6,497 bases of DNA from Caldifarciminota bacterium (GCA_027064565.1 JAMOPK010000368.1:1-6497); one strand, 5' to 3'; shown: positions 1 through 6,340, counted from the stretch's first letter. Notes: a model not told the origin generated them from the letters alone. Translations and numbers: made by a program.

Positions 1-224
1 GCCGGCCCAACGATCGGCCCGAGTCCAGCGATAGATGTGAAGTGGTGTCCGAAAAGCACTTCTTTTTTGGCCGGAACGTAGTCGATCTCATCCCTGAGTT
101 CGTGGGCTGGCGTCTTCCGATTCGGATCGAGCCTGAAAATCTTATGGGCGAGGTATTTACCATAAGTATGGTAGGCCACCAGATAGGCCGCAAACACAAT
201 CAAGGCAAGCACAAGGGAGTTCAT
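1..224 (-). CDS. cstA: Carbon starvation protein A (peptide/pyruvate transporter), N-terminal part
   Basis: Only the first 74 codons are inside the window; the gene continues past the left edge. The protein starts MNSLVLALIVFAAYLVAY, a hydrophobic first membrane helix (about residues 3-18). The family-typical cytoplasmic stretch follows: YGKYLAHKIF (21-30), LDPNRKTPAHELRD (32-45), DYVP (48-51) and LFGHHFTSIAGLGPIVGP (57-74). The GHHF.SIAG..PIVGP block is diagnostic of the CstA family, inner-membrane permeases that take up peptides and, in enterobacteria, pyruvate when carbon is limiting. The ATG at 224 is preceded by a strong AAGGAGGGTGA ribosome binding site (about 229-239). The upstream 108-aa gene stops 18 bp before it, so the two are probably co-transcribed and perhaps translationally coupled. 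Family assignment is firm; the substrate is not shown by this fragment. Confidence 0.93.
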   Translation of the reverse strand, partial: MNSLVLALIVFAAYLVAYHTYGKYLAHKIFRLDPNRKTPAHELRDEIDYVPAKKEVLFGHHFTSIAGLGPIVGP

Positions 225-242
225 ATCTCACCCTCCTTGTTT

Positions 243-569
243 TCAACACGGGTCCTGCATTATCGAACGGTCGGCCACCTCGTCCAATTTCTTGAGCAGG
301 ACCTGCTTGTTTTCCGCTTCGAGCTGACGTTTCAATTCCAGCGCTCTCCCGGCGAAATCTTCGGCTACCTCCACCTCAACACCTTTTTCCGCCGATTCCT
401 TAAACACGCTTTCAGCTGGCCGGGTGCCCACAACGGCGACCTTTCGGCCTATTTTGAGCTTTCTGGCAAATCTGTCCATCTGCCAGACGTCAAAGACTCC
501 CATCGCTTCGCCGTAAGCCACTAAAACATCGTATTTTTTTCGCTTTTTCCTTCCGAACAGGCTCAACAT
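243..569 (-). CDS. Unidentified 108-aa protein, probable operon partner of cstA
   Basis: I do not recognise this protein. It opens with a very basic segment (FGRKKRKK, residues 5-12). An apparent alternating pattern follows: a strand YDVLVAYG (13-20), a helix about 27-38, a strand KVAVVGT (43-49), a helix about 51-61, a strand VEVEVAE (64-70), then a charged, possibly coiled-coil helix about 72-101, ending in a C-terminal Cys. This resembles a small alpha/beta (Rossmann-like) domain, but no catalytic motif is visible. There is no signal peptide or membrane segment. It is not similar to YbdD/YjiX, the small partner encoded next to cstA in E. coli. Its TGA is 18 bp before the cstA start, suggesting one transcript. 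The ATG at 569 has no Shine-Dalgarno, unlike the other complete genes here; an in-frame stop three codons upstream (576-578) excludes a longer form. Met23 is an alternative start but also lacks a good ribosome binding site. Confidence 0.72.
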   Translation of the reverse strand: MLSLFGRKKRKKYDVLVAYGEAMGVFDVWQMDRFARKLKIGRKVAVVGTRPAESVFKESAEKGVEVEVAEDFAGRALELKRQLEAENKQVLLKKLDEVADRSIMQDPC

Positions 570-578
570 GGCATGGCT

Positions 579-608
579 ATTCTAAAAATTCCAGTCAGAA
601 CTTGTCAA
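579..608 (-). promoter_or_regulatory. Sigma70-type promoter for the small gene and cstA
   Basis: Read on the minus strand, TTGACA (603-608) is a perfect -35 element. It is followed after 18 bp by TAGAAT (579-584), matching the TATAAT -10 consensus at five of six positions. Transcription would be expected to start about 6-8 bp beyond the -10, near 571-573. That is only a few bases before the ATG at 569. The -35 lies inside a 13-bp palindrome (599-611) that could be an operator. This rests on consensus matching only. Confidence 0.6.
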
Positions 609-611
609 GTT
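599..611. promoter_or_regulatory. Palindrome overlapping the -35, possible operator
   Basis: AACTTG-T-CAAGTT is a perfect 6+6 bp inverted repeat with one central base. It covers the whole TTGACA -35 of the leftward promoter, where a bound repressor would block RNA polymerase. It is too short and tightly closed to be a useful RNA hairpin. It does not match the common LexA boxes (CTGT-N8-ACAG or GAAC-N4-GTTC). The binding protein is unknown, and a chance palindrome in a 134-bp spacer remains possible. Confidence 0.3.
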
Positions 612-703
612 TAGCATCCGTCAATGACTCCGTGCAGGCAGTGTGATGGCATTTCCGTTAAAATTTCAGGCCTTACAGTCTTAACCGGCCAAGAGGTGAT
701 AGC

Positions 704-3571
704 ATGTCCGTAAGGAAAATCGTGGTGAAAGGCGCACGGGTGCACAACCTGAAGAACATCGATGTCGAGATCCCGCGCGAAAAACTTGTTGTGATCACCG
801 GTCTCTCAGGCTCAGGCAAGTCCTCGCTCGCTTTTGATACGCTCTATGCCGAGGGACAGCGGAGGTACGTCGAATCGCTTTCCGCTTACGCCCGCCAGTT
901 CCTCGGACTCATGGAAAAGCCGGACGTCGATCTAATCGAGGGGCTGTCTCCCGCCATAGCGATCCAGCCGAGACGGGCCTCGAAAAACCCCCGCTCCACT
1001 GTGGCCACTATGACCGAAATCTACGACTACATGAGGCTCCTTTTCGCAAGAATAGGTGTCCCGCATTGCCCCGAACATGGCGTCGAACTCCGTTCCCGAA
1101 GCGTGGACGAGATCGTGGACGACATCATGAAGCATCCGGAAGGCTCACGTATCCAGATACTTGCTCCGGTAGTTCGTGGTCGAAAGGGGGAATACCGGGA
1201 CCTGCTTGAGCGGATCGCAAGAAAGGGATTTGTCAGGGTCAGGATCGACGGCAAGATTTACAACATCGAGGATGTCCCCCAGCTTGAAAGATACAGACTG
1301 CACGATATCGACATCGTGGTTGACAGGCTGATCCTCAAGCCGGGCATCCGTTCAAGGCTTGCGGACTCCATCGAGCAGGCCCTTAAGGAGGCGGATGGGT
1401 TTGTGAACGTCATCATCAACGACAGGGAGTTCAGGTTCAGCGAAAAACTTGTGTGTCCTATCTGCGGTTTCACCATGCCGGAGGTCGAACCCCGGCTTTT
1501 CTCATTCAACTCGCCCTATGGAGCATGTCCTGCGTGTTCCGGGCTGGGCGTCAAGATGGAGATGGACATCAAGCTGATTGTCCCCGATGGCAGCAAATCG
1601 ATAATGGACGGCGCTGTCAAGCCATGGGGGGTGCCCAACGATTTCATCTGGTCGAAACTGAGCAGGCTCGCTAAGTTCTATCAGGTTGACCTTGAAACGC
1701 CATGGGATAAACTCCCGCCTGAGTTCAGAAACGTCGTCCTTTACGGCGTTGAGAATCCCGAAGATTACAACGAGGAGAACCCGGAAAGGGAATACTACTT
1801 CTGGGAGGGGCTGATCCCATCGCTCTGGCGCCGTTACTACACCACGGAATCGGAATGGGTGAAGGAGGAGATCGAGAAATACATGGTCGAAAAGGTGTGT
1901 CCAGTTTGCGGCGGCTCGAGGCTGAGGCCCGAAGCGCTTGCGGTGACAATCAGGGGCAAAAACATCTGGGATGTGACGAGGATGACGATCAAGGATGCCC
2001 ACGACTTCTTCAGGGCCATTTCGCCAGAGGATGAGTTCAGATTGGAGGGAGTCGAACCGCTGAACCAGCGGGAATGGCTGATAGCGCATCAGGTGGTCAA
2101 GGAGATTCTTTCGAGGTTGAGGTTCCTGCTCGATGTCGGGCTCGATTACCTGACCCTTGATCGAACCACTGAGACGCTTTCAGCGGGTGAGGACCAGCGT
2201 GTCCGCCTTGCCACCCAGATCGGCTCAGGACTCACCGGAGTTCTCTACGTGCTCGATGAGCCTTCAATAGGGTTGCATCCGCGCGATACGTCAAGGCTCA
2301 TAAAGACGCTGACCGAGCTGCGTGACCTCGGCAACACCGTAATCGTGGTGGAACACGACCGCGAGACCATCGAATCGGCTGACTGGGTCATCGACCTCGG
2401 TCCCGGAGCCGGCGAGAAGGGCGGCTATGTGGTCGCCACAGGGACACCGTCACAGATCGCCAGAAATCGCAAGTCCCTCACCGGTCAGTATCTTTCGAGG
2501 AAGATAGACATTCCTGTCCCTGAAAAACGGCGTCAGCCGGGCGATAAGTGGCTGGTGGTGCGCGGGGCACGGGAAAACAACCTGAAAAACATCGACGTCA
2601 GGATACCGATAGGCCTTTTCGTCTGCGTCACAGGTGTTTCGGGTTCGGGGAAATCCTCGCTGGTGGAAGACACGCTTTACGCCGCACTCAAAAGACACTT
2701 CTACGGTTCCAACATCCCGGTGGGCGACCACGACGGGATCGATGGGCTGGAACATATCGACAAGGTGGTCAACATAGACCAGTCGCCGATCGGCAGGACG
2801 CCACGCTCCAACCCGGCGACCTACACCGGCGTCTTCACGCCCATCAGGGAACTTTTCGCATCTTTGAGGGAGTCGAGGGTCAGGGGTTACACGCCCGGCA
2901 GGTTCTCCTTCAACGTCAAAGGCGGCAGGTGTGAGGCGTGCCGCGGCGAGGGATTCATCAGGATAGAGATGCAGTTCCTGCCGGATGTCTATGTGCCATG
3001 TGAGGTTTGCAAGGGCAGGAGATACAATCGGGAGACCCTTGAGGTGAAGTATCGGGGCAAATCCATCGCGGATGTGCTGGAGATGTCGGTTGACGAGGCG
3101 CTCGAACTTTTCGCCGATGTGCCCGCGATCAAACGCAGGCTGCAGCTCCTGTCTGATGTCGGACTCGGCTACATCAAGCTCGGTCAGCCGGCAACGACGC
3201 TCTCAGGCGGCGAGGCCCAGAGGGTGAAACTCGCAAAGGAGCTTTCGAGGGTCGCGACGGGCAGGACGCTTTACATCCTCGACGAACCCACAACCGGCCT
3301 CCATTTTGACGACGTCAGAAAGCTCATAGACGTGCTTCAACGGTTGGTGGACAAAGGCAACACCGTTTTGATCATTGAACACAATTTGGACGTCATAAAA
3401 TCCGCGGACTGGATAATCGATCTCGGCCCGGAGGGCGGCGAGAAAGGTGGATTCATTGTGGCGGAAGGTCCGCCTGAGGTGATCGCAGAAACCCCAGACT
3501 CCCATACCGGTGCCTTTTTGAAGGTGGAGCTACAGCGGAGCCGCCGCAGAAAACGAACCGTGAAAAAATAA
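704..3571 (+). CDS. uvrA: UvrABC system protein A (excinuclease ATPase subunit)
   Basis: Damage-recognition ATPase of nucleotide excision repair: a UvrA dimer scans DNA, loads UvrB at lesions, then leaves. The 955 aa match the usual length (about 940 in E. coli). Visible in order: Walker A GLSGSGKS (33-40); the UvrB-binding region (about 130-245, with LAPVVRGRKGEY); a zinc module of Cys251, 254, 275 and 278; a CPVCGG cysteine pair (399, 402); the first signature (492-496) and Walker B VLDEP (516-520); second Walker A GVSGSGKSS (644-652); second zinc module Cys743, 746, 766 and 769; second signature LSGGEAQR (833-840); and Walker B ILDEP (858-862). The UvrB-binding region argues for true UvrA rather than the shorter UvrA2 paralogues. 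The first signature reads LSAGEDQR, where LSGGEAQR is usual. The C-terminus is strongly basic. The ATG at 704 follows AGAGGTGAT (692-700). No SOS box was recognised upstream, and no neighbouring repair gene is present. Confidence 0.98.
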   Translation: MSVRKIVVKGARVHNLKNIDVEIPREKLVVITGLSGSGKSSLAFDTLYAEGQRRYVESLSAYARQFLGLMEKPDVDLIEGLSPAIAIQPRRASKNPRSTVATMTEIYDYMRLLFARIGVPHCPEHGVELRSRSVDEIVDDIMKHPEGSRIQILAPVVRGRKGEYRDLLERIARKGFVRVRIDGKIYNIEDVPQLERYRLHDIDIVVDRLILKPGIRSRLADSIEQALKEADGFVNVIINDREFRFSEKLVCPICGFTMPEVEPRLFSFNSPYGACPACSGLGVKMEMDIKLIVPDGSKSIMDGAVKPWGVPNDFIWSKLSRLAKFYQVDLETPWDKLPPEFRNVVLYGVENPEDYNEENPEREYYFWEGLIPSLWRRYYTTESEWVKEEIEKYMVEKVCPVCGGSRLRPEALAVTIRGKNIWDVTRMTIKDAHDFFRAISPEDEFRLEGVEPLNQREWLIAHQVVKEILSRLRFLLDVGLDYLTLDRTTETLSAGEDQRVRLATQIGSGLTGVLYVLDEPSIGLHPRDTSRLIKTLTELRDLGNTVIVVEHDRETIESADWVIDLGPGAGEKGGYVVATGTPSQIARNRKSLTGQYLSRKIDIPVPEKRRQPGDKWLVVRGARENNLKNIDVRIPIGLFVCVTGVSGSGKSSLVEDTLYAALKRHFYGSNIPVGDHDGIDGLEHIDKVVNIDQSPIGRTPRSNPATYTGVFTPIRELFASLRESRVRGYTPGRFSFNVKGGRCEACRGEGFIRIEMQFLPDVYVPCEVCKGRRYNRETLEVKYRGKSIADVLEMSVDEALELFADVPAIKRRLQLLSDVGLGYIKLGQPATTLSGGEAQRVKLAKELSRVATGRTLYILDEPTTGLHFDDVRKLIDVLQRLVDKGNTVLIIEHNLDVIKSADWIIDLGPEGGEKGGFIVAEGPPEVIAETPDSHTGAFLKVELQRSRRRKRTVKK

Positions 3572-3597
3572 AAGGGGATGCATTTGCATCCCCCTTT
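3571..3597. terminator. Rho-independent terminator between convergent uvrA and FIST genes
   Basis: GGGGATGC (3574-3581) pairs perfectly with GCATCCCC (3586-3593) around the 4-nt loop ATTT. AAA (3571-3573) and TTT (3595-3597) can extend the stem across one bulged C. Read leftward, the stem is followed by TTTTATTTTTTC, an excellent U-tract, so it should end the FIST transcript efficiently. Read rightward after uvrA, only TTT follows, so termination in that direction is probably weaker. The hairpin starts at the last base of the uvrA stop codon. Confidence 0.85.
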
Positions 3598-3620
3598 GCA
3601 TTCCCGCAAAATCTCCCGGT

Positions 3621-4862
3621 TCAGGCGAGGTCCTCGCCTATCACCATCGCGGTTATGGTCTGATTGTGATGCCAGAGCGGGATCATGTCGGTGTTACCGG
3701 TCTCGCCGTAGGTTGAGAAGCCAATGATGGGCGTATCCTCACCAACGATTTTCTTGATCTCAGCGATCTCCCGCTCTTTGGTGCCGTAGATGTCGCTCAG
3801 GATGTCCCTCAGGATGCAATCAAAGAGGAGCACCGCGCCGATCTTCTCAGGATAATTGGCGCGCCTGATGGCCTCCTTCACGGCCTCAACCATGGCATTC
3901 ACGTGCATATCAGGCGTGGAGCTGAACAGCGTAAGGCCTGTCCCCACAGGGACATCTGAATAGAACAGCATGCTGCCGTCAGAGAGGATCATGGCGGGAC
4001 TTCTGACCTTCCAGATTTTCGATGAAGGCTCAATGGTTCCGAATGGGTGCTCGGCGAATTTGGCGTTCGCATCGTCGATACTGGTCACGCCAAGCCATTC
4101 CATATAAACGTCGACAGCGGGCCTGTTGTTGATCCTACGGACGATGCGGGGCGTGTTGCCGTTCTCGGTCACCACCCCGTATTTCGACGGGTCGTCCGAA
4201 GGTTTAAATCCTATTTTTATTCCGACGCCGATTTTCAAAGTCGTGTAAATGCCGGCCACAGACACCGCCTTTGTAAAAGCTCCGTGTTTGGAATAGACAT
4301 AGGTGGCCTTGAATTTCAGGTCATCGCCGGCCGAGCCGCCGGCCGCCTGAATCTTGTTCAGCGTGGTCGAGGCCACGCCTGTCAAAACCTCCTCCTCTTT
4401 TCCCGAAAGGCCGTCCATAGCGATGAGAATGTTGTAGGGCAGAGAGCGGAGTGCTGTAAGCGGGTCTGTGTTCTGTGAACGGACGAAATACAGCTCCATC
4501 TGGGCTTCCATCTTGCGAAACACGCGGTCCACCACTTCGGAACCAGTTTTGATGGGATCATCGCCTATGGGTTCATATTCCGTGTTTGCCGAGAGAATGG
4601 CTTTAGGGGCCTGAATGCTCAGCGCCACAATGGAATTCTTGTGGAACCCCGTCCCTGAAATTTCCCCTGCGGTTGAGTTCCCCCAGATTTCGCCTCCTAT
4701 CTCGCTTGATATCTTCTTAACGATTTCCTCCTGCGAATCAGGAATGTTGGTTGAAGCGAACACGATGGTCAAAGCCGGTTCTTTGTCCAGCTTTGATTTC
4801 AACCCGTCCACAACTGTATCAATATCGTTTCCTTCCGCAAAAACGAATTTCAGGTTTTTCAT
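3621..4862 (-). CDS. Stand-alone FIST-domain protein (FIST_N plus FIST_C), putative small-ligand sensor
   Basis: FIST domains are predicted intracellular sensory modules, thought to bind small ligands such as amino acids, and are often fused to signalling domains. Here the 413-aa protein consists only of the sensory pair. The N-terminal half has GNSTAGEI (61-68) and AGGSAGDDL (174-182), both typical of FIST_N. The C-terminal half has LFDCILRDIL (346-355), GFSTYGE (381-387) and HNQT (399-402), typical of FIST_C. There is no signal peptide or membrane helix, so it should be cytoplasmic. No kinase, cyclase, methyl-acceptor or receiver domain is attached or encoded nearby, so its output partner is unknown. 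The ATG at 4862 follows a long purine-rich ribosome binding site, AGGAGGGAGGG (4866-4876). It appears to be a single-gene unit with its own promoter region and the shared terminator at its 3' end. Confidence 0.88.
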   Translation of the reverse strand: MKNLKFVFAEGNDIDTVVDGLKSKLDKEPALTIVFASTNIPDSQEEIVKKISSEIGGEIWGNSTAGEISGTGFHKNSIVALSIQAPKAILSANTEYEPIGDDPIKTGSEVVDRVFRKMEAQMELYFVRSQNTDPLTALRSLPYNILIAMDGLSGKEEEVLTGVASTTLNKIQAAGGSAGDDLKFKATYVYSKHGAFTKAVSVAGIYTTLKIGVGIKIGFKPSDDPSKYGVVTENGNTPRIVRRINNRPAVDVYMEWLGVTSIDDANAKFAEHPFGTIEPSSKIWKVRSPAMILSDGSMLFYSDVPVGTGLTLFSSTPDMHVNAMVEAVKEAIRRANYPEKIGAVLLFDCILRDILSDIYGTKEREIAEIKKIVGEDTPIIGFSTYGETGNTDMIPLWHHNQTITAMVIGEDLA

Positions 4863-4894
4863 TAACCCTCCCTCCTGTTCATGATTTATTTTAA

Positions 4895-4922
4895 ATTAAA
4901 CCGCTATCTATTTAAACCCCAA
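4895..4922 (-). promoter_or_regulatory. Possible promoter of the FIST gene
   Basis: The region 4883-4916 is clearly more AT-rich than its surroundings. On the minus strand TTGGGG (4917-4922) and TTTAAT (4895-4900) are 16 bp apart, a moderate fit to -35 and -10 elements. The implied 5' leader is about 25 nt and contains the ribosome binding site. TAAAAT, a few bases further downstream, is an alternative -10. The exact element is uncertain. Confidence 0.3.
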
Positions 4923-5015
4923 AAGGCCATTCACCGTTTTAGCCGTTTCATTTGTGATGTGGAATTTTTTGAAAACGCCTCTTGAGTTCCTCAGGGAAAC
5001 AACATTGTCGAGGTT

Positions 5016-5040
5016 GTCGGGCGAGACGCCCGACCCACCA
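5016..5040 (-). repeat. GC-rich hairpin repeat, copy A
   Basis: GTCGGGCG (5016-5023) and CGCCCGAC (5027-5034) form a perfect 8-bp stem around AGA. Read on the minus strand, the unit begins TGGTGGG and then enters the stem. That leader and the stem core are shared with the copies at 5099 and 5181. Confidence 0.75.
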
Positions 5041-5098
5041 GCCTTTGACTTAATCCTTGATAGAGTGTCCAGAATGAAAGGTGGGAGAGCAAAACATC

Positions 5099-5123
5099 GG
5101 TGGGACGGCCGTCCCCGGCCGTC
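5099..5123 (+). repeat. GC-rich hairpin repeat, copy B, opposite orientation
   Basis: GACGGCC (5104-5110) and GGCCGTC (5117-5123) form a perfect 7-bp stem around GTCCCC. The GGTGGG leader (5099-5104) and the following CGG-S-CGTC core align with the reverse complement of copy A. Two base pairs differ from copy A, and both changes preserve pairing. The unit lies between two direct copies of AAAACATC (5091-5098 and 5128-5135). Confidence 0.7.
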
Positions 5124-5142
5124 ATAAAAAACATCAAGCTGG

Positions 5143-5164
5143 ATGACAACCTTCGGTCATGTCA
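5143..5164. repeat. Interrupted inverted repeat TGACAACC...GGT-CA-TGTCA
   Basis: TGACAACC (5144-5151) can pair with GGT (5155-5157) plus TGTCA (5160-5164), leaving two bulged bases and a small TTC loop. The sequence resembles 5203-5222, which suggests an imperfect duplicated unit between the GC-rich hairpins. Confidence 0.4.
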
Positions 5165-5180
5165 CTACCTGCTCAAGTAT

Positions 5181-5200
5181 CGGGCGAGACGCCCGCCCCA
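5181..5200 (-). repeat. GC-rich hairpin repeat, copy C
   Basis: CGGGCG (5181-5186) and CGCCCG (5190-5195) form a 6-bp stem around AGA. The 14-bp core CGGGCGAGACGCCC is identical to copy A. On the minus strand it is preceded by TTGGGG, a variant of the GGTGGG leader. The stem is shorter than in copy A because the next pair is mismatched. Confidence 0.7.
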
Positions 5201-5202
5201 AT

Positions 5203-5222
5203 ATGACACCTGACGGTCAGGC
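5203..5222. repeat. Inverted repeat CCTGAC-G-GTCAGG, diverged copy of 5143-5164
   Basis: CCTGAC (5209-5214) and GTCAGG (5216-5221) are perfect complements around one base. With the preceding ATGACA it aligns to the repeat at 5143, sharing ATGACA, CCT and CGGTCA with one gap and a few mismatches. It lies 36-55 bp beyond the stop codon of the radical SAM gene but has no T-tract. Confidence 0.4.
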
Positions 5223-5257
5223 AGTGCATCCCAGCCAATAGCGGATCTCCCGCCTTA

Positions 5258-6337
5258 TCACGGACAGACGATGATATTTCTCCACCACAGGCAGTCGGCG
5301 CAGGATGGCGAGTTGCCCCAGCAGTCCTCCCGTGTATCCTGCACGAAGAAACAGCCCTCACGGAAATCGCAATCGGTGCAGGATGGGAACAGGTTGTTGA
5401 TCACCTTGAACCTGAACCAGCTGTATTCCCGTGACGTCCAGATTTCTCCGAGAGAGGAGTCCATAATGTTCCCAAACGAGTGAGCATAGATCTCTTTCCG
5501 GAGTCCATAAACGTATTCGACGGACGAATGCAGGAATCTGTAGCACGGTGCCACCTCACCGTCCCACCTCACAACCGTGGCCTTTTTTTCGATGAAATTG
5601 CAATGACGCTCAGTTTTCAGTTGAAAGTTTGGGAGTTCCGACTTGACTCTGTCCACGATGTAAGAGGATATGAATTTCCGCAGATCGACGTCTTTCGGCG
5701 GATGCACGTATAACGGCAGGTGAGTATGAGCCTCGAATACGGGCAGGATGTTGGATACAATCACCCTTCTGACTCCATGCGGAATCAACTCCATAAGCAT
5801 TGCCGGGAAATCCCTGTAGTTTTGTGTCGTCAGGATGGTTTCGATCGATATTGCCGGCTTGCCCGTGCCCCTTTTATCCTTCATGTCCTCGATCCTCTGG
5901 AGCAGTTTCTTAACGAATCTGACACTCGGATGTCCGTAATCGCCTGTTTCAGCTGAAATTATCAGTTCGTCAATACGTAGATCGATGATTTTTTCGAGGG
6001 TCTGACGGATAAGGAGCGTGCCGTTTGTTGATACGGATAGCAAGAGGTCCCTTTTTTTGATCTCTTCAGCCATTTTGAAAAAATTGGGGTTGACCAGTGG
6101 CTCGCCTATCCCGCCAAACAACACATGTTCCAGACCGGGAAAATCCTTGAGGTCCGACAGGAGTTTTTCAAATGTGGAATACTCCATTGTTCCGAATTCC
6201 GACCTGAACGCATTTCTGAAACACATGGGACACTTGAGGTTGCACTCGGACGACAGCTCAATGTACAGTTTTTTGAGGTCATACTGTGGCTCAATGTTTA
6301 CAGTCACCCCCGGAGAAAGTTCAAATTTATATGCCAT
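5258..6337 (-). CDS. Radical SAM/SPASM-like protein, probable tungsten cofactor oxidoreductase maturase
   Basis: The 359-aa protein has the radical SAM cluster motif CNLKCPMC (Cys32, 36, 39), which binds the 4Fe-4S cluster that cleaves S-adenosylmethionine. GGIGEP (75-80) and STNGT (103-107) are further core motifs. The C-terminal part is cysteine-dense: Cys246, Cys265 in WDGEVAPCYRF, then 320, 323, 329, 339, 346, 349 and 358, a SPASM-like arrangement for auxiliary iron-sulfur clusters. The stretches FIEKKATVVRWDGEVAPCYRF, EIWTSREY and CWGNSPSCADCLW strongly resemble, from memory, the family annotated as tungsten-containing aldehyde ferredoxin oxidoreductase cofactor-modifying protein (cmo), usually encoded beside such an enzyme. 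The modification it performs is unproven. I chose ATG 6337 because AGGAGGTG (6341-6348) sits at ideal distance; a TTG at 6352 would place that site inside the gene. The gene upstream ends 41 bp away, suggesting an operon. Confidence 0.85.
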   Translation of the reverse strand: MAYKFELSPGVTVNIEPQYDLKKLYIELSSECNLKCPMCFRNAFRSEFGTMEYSTFEKLLSDLKDFPGLEHVLFGGIGEPLVNPNFFKMAEEIKKRDLLLSVSTNGTLLIRQTLEKIIDLRIDELIISAETGDYGHPSVRFVKKLLQRIEDMKDKRGTGKPAISIETILTTQNYRDFPAMLMELIPHGVRRVIVSNILPVFEAHTHLPLYVHPPKDVDLRKFISSYIVDRVKSELPNFQLKTERHCNFIEKKATVVRWDGEVAPCYRFLHSSVEYVYGLRKEIYAHSFGNIMDSSLGEIWTSREYSWFRFKVINNLFPSCTDCDFREGCFFVQDTREDCWGNSPSCADCLWWRNIIVCP

Positions 6338-6340
6338 ATC

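Larger units (their letters stand above)
4863..5257. other. Gene-free 395-bp region with promoter and hairpin-repeat cluster
   Basis: No convincing reading frame occurs here on either strand. The left third is AT-rich and carries the FIST promoter and ribosome binding site. From about 5016 to 5221 it holds five short inverted repeats: three GC-rich hairpins of one family and two TGACA/GGTCA-type repeats. No transposase, tRNA or CRISPR-like regular spacing is present. No hairpin has a T-tract typical of a terminator for the upstream radical SAM gene. Confidence 0.7.

Noticed and set aside
42..524. A 160-codon plus-strand open frame across the left end
   Set aside because: It is antisense to cstA and the small gene. 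The minus-strand reading gives a clear CstA N-terminus with a strong ribosome binding site, while the plus-strand product shows no family features.
636..664. Promoter for uvrA using TAAAAT (659-664) as -10
   Set aside because: The -10-like word is acceptable but no -35-like hexamer exists at 16-18 bp upstream, so I could not support a specific promoter.
570..703. SOS/LexA box in front of uvrA
   Set aside because: No CTGT-N8-ACAG or GAAC-N4-GTTC box was found. GAAC-N7-GTTT at 598-612 has the wrong spacing for the Gram-positive box, and its symmetry is better described as the AACTTGTCAAGTT palindrome.
1502..2089. A 195-codon minus-strand open frame inside uvrA
   Set aside because: It lies wholly within the conserved uvrA coding sequence. 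It has Pro/Arg/His-rich shadow composition and no ribosome binding site or domain.
5016..5195. CRISPR array
   Set aside because: Only three short, diverged, mixed-orientation hairpins with unequal spacing occur, and there are no cas genes.
5181..5221. Terminator of the radical SAM gene
   Set aside because: The hairpins lie in the right place but lack any T-tract in the leftward direction; they fit the repeat family better.
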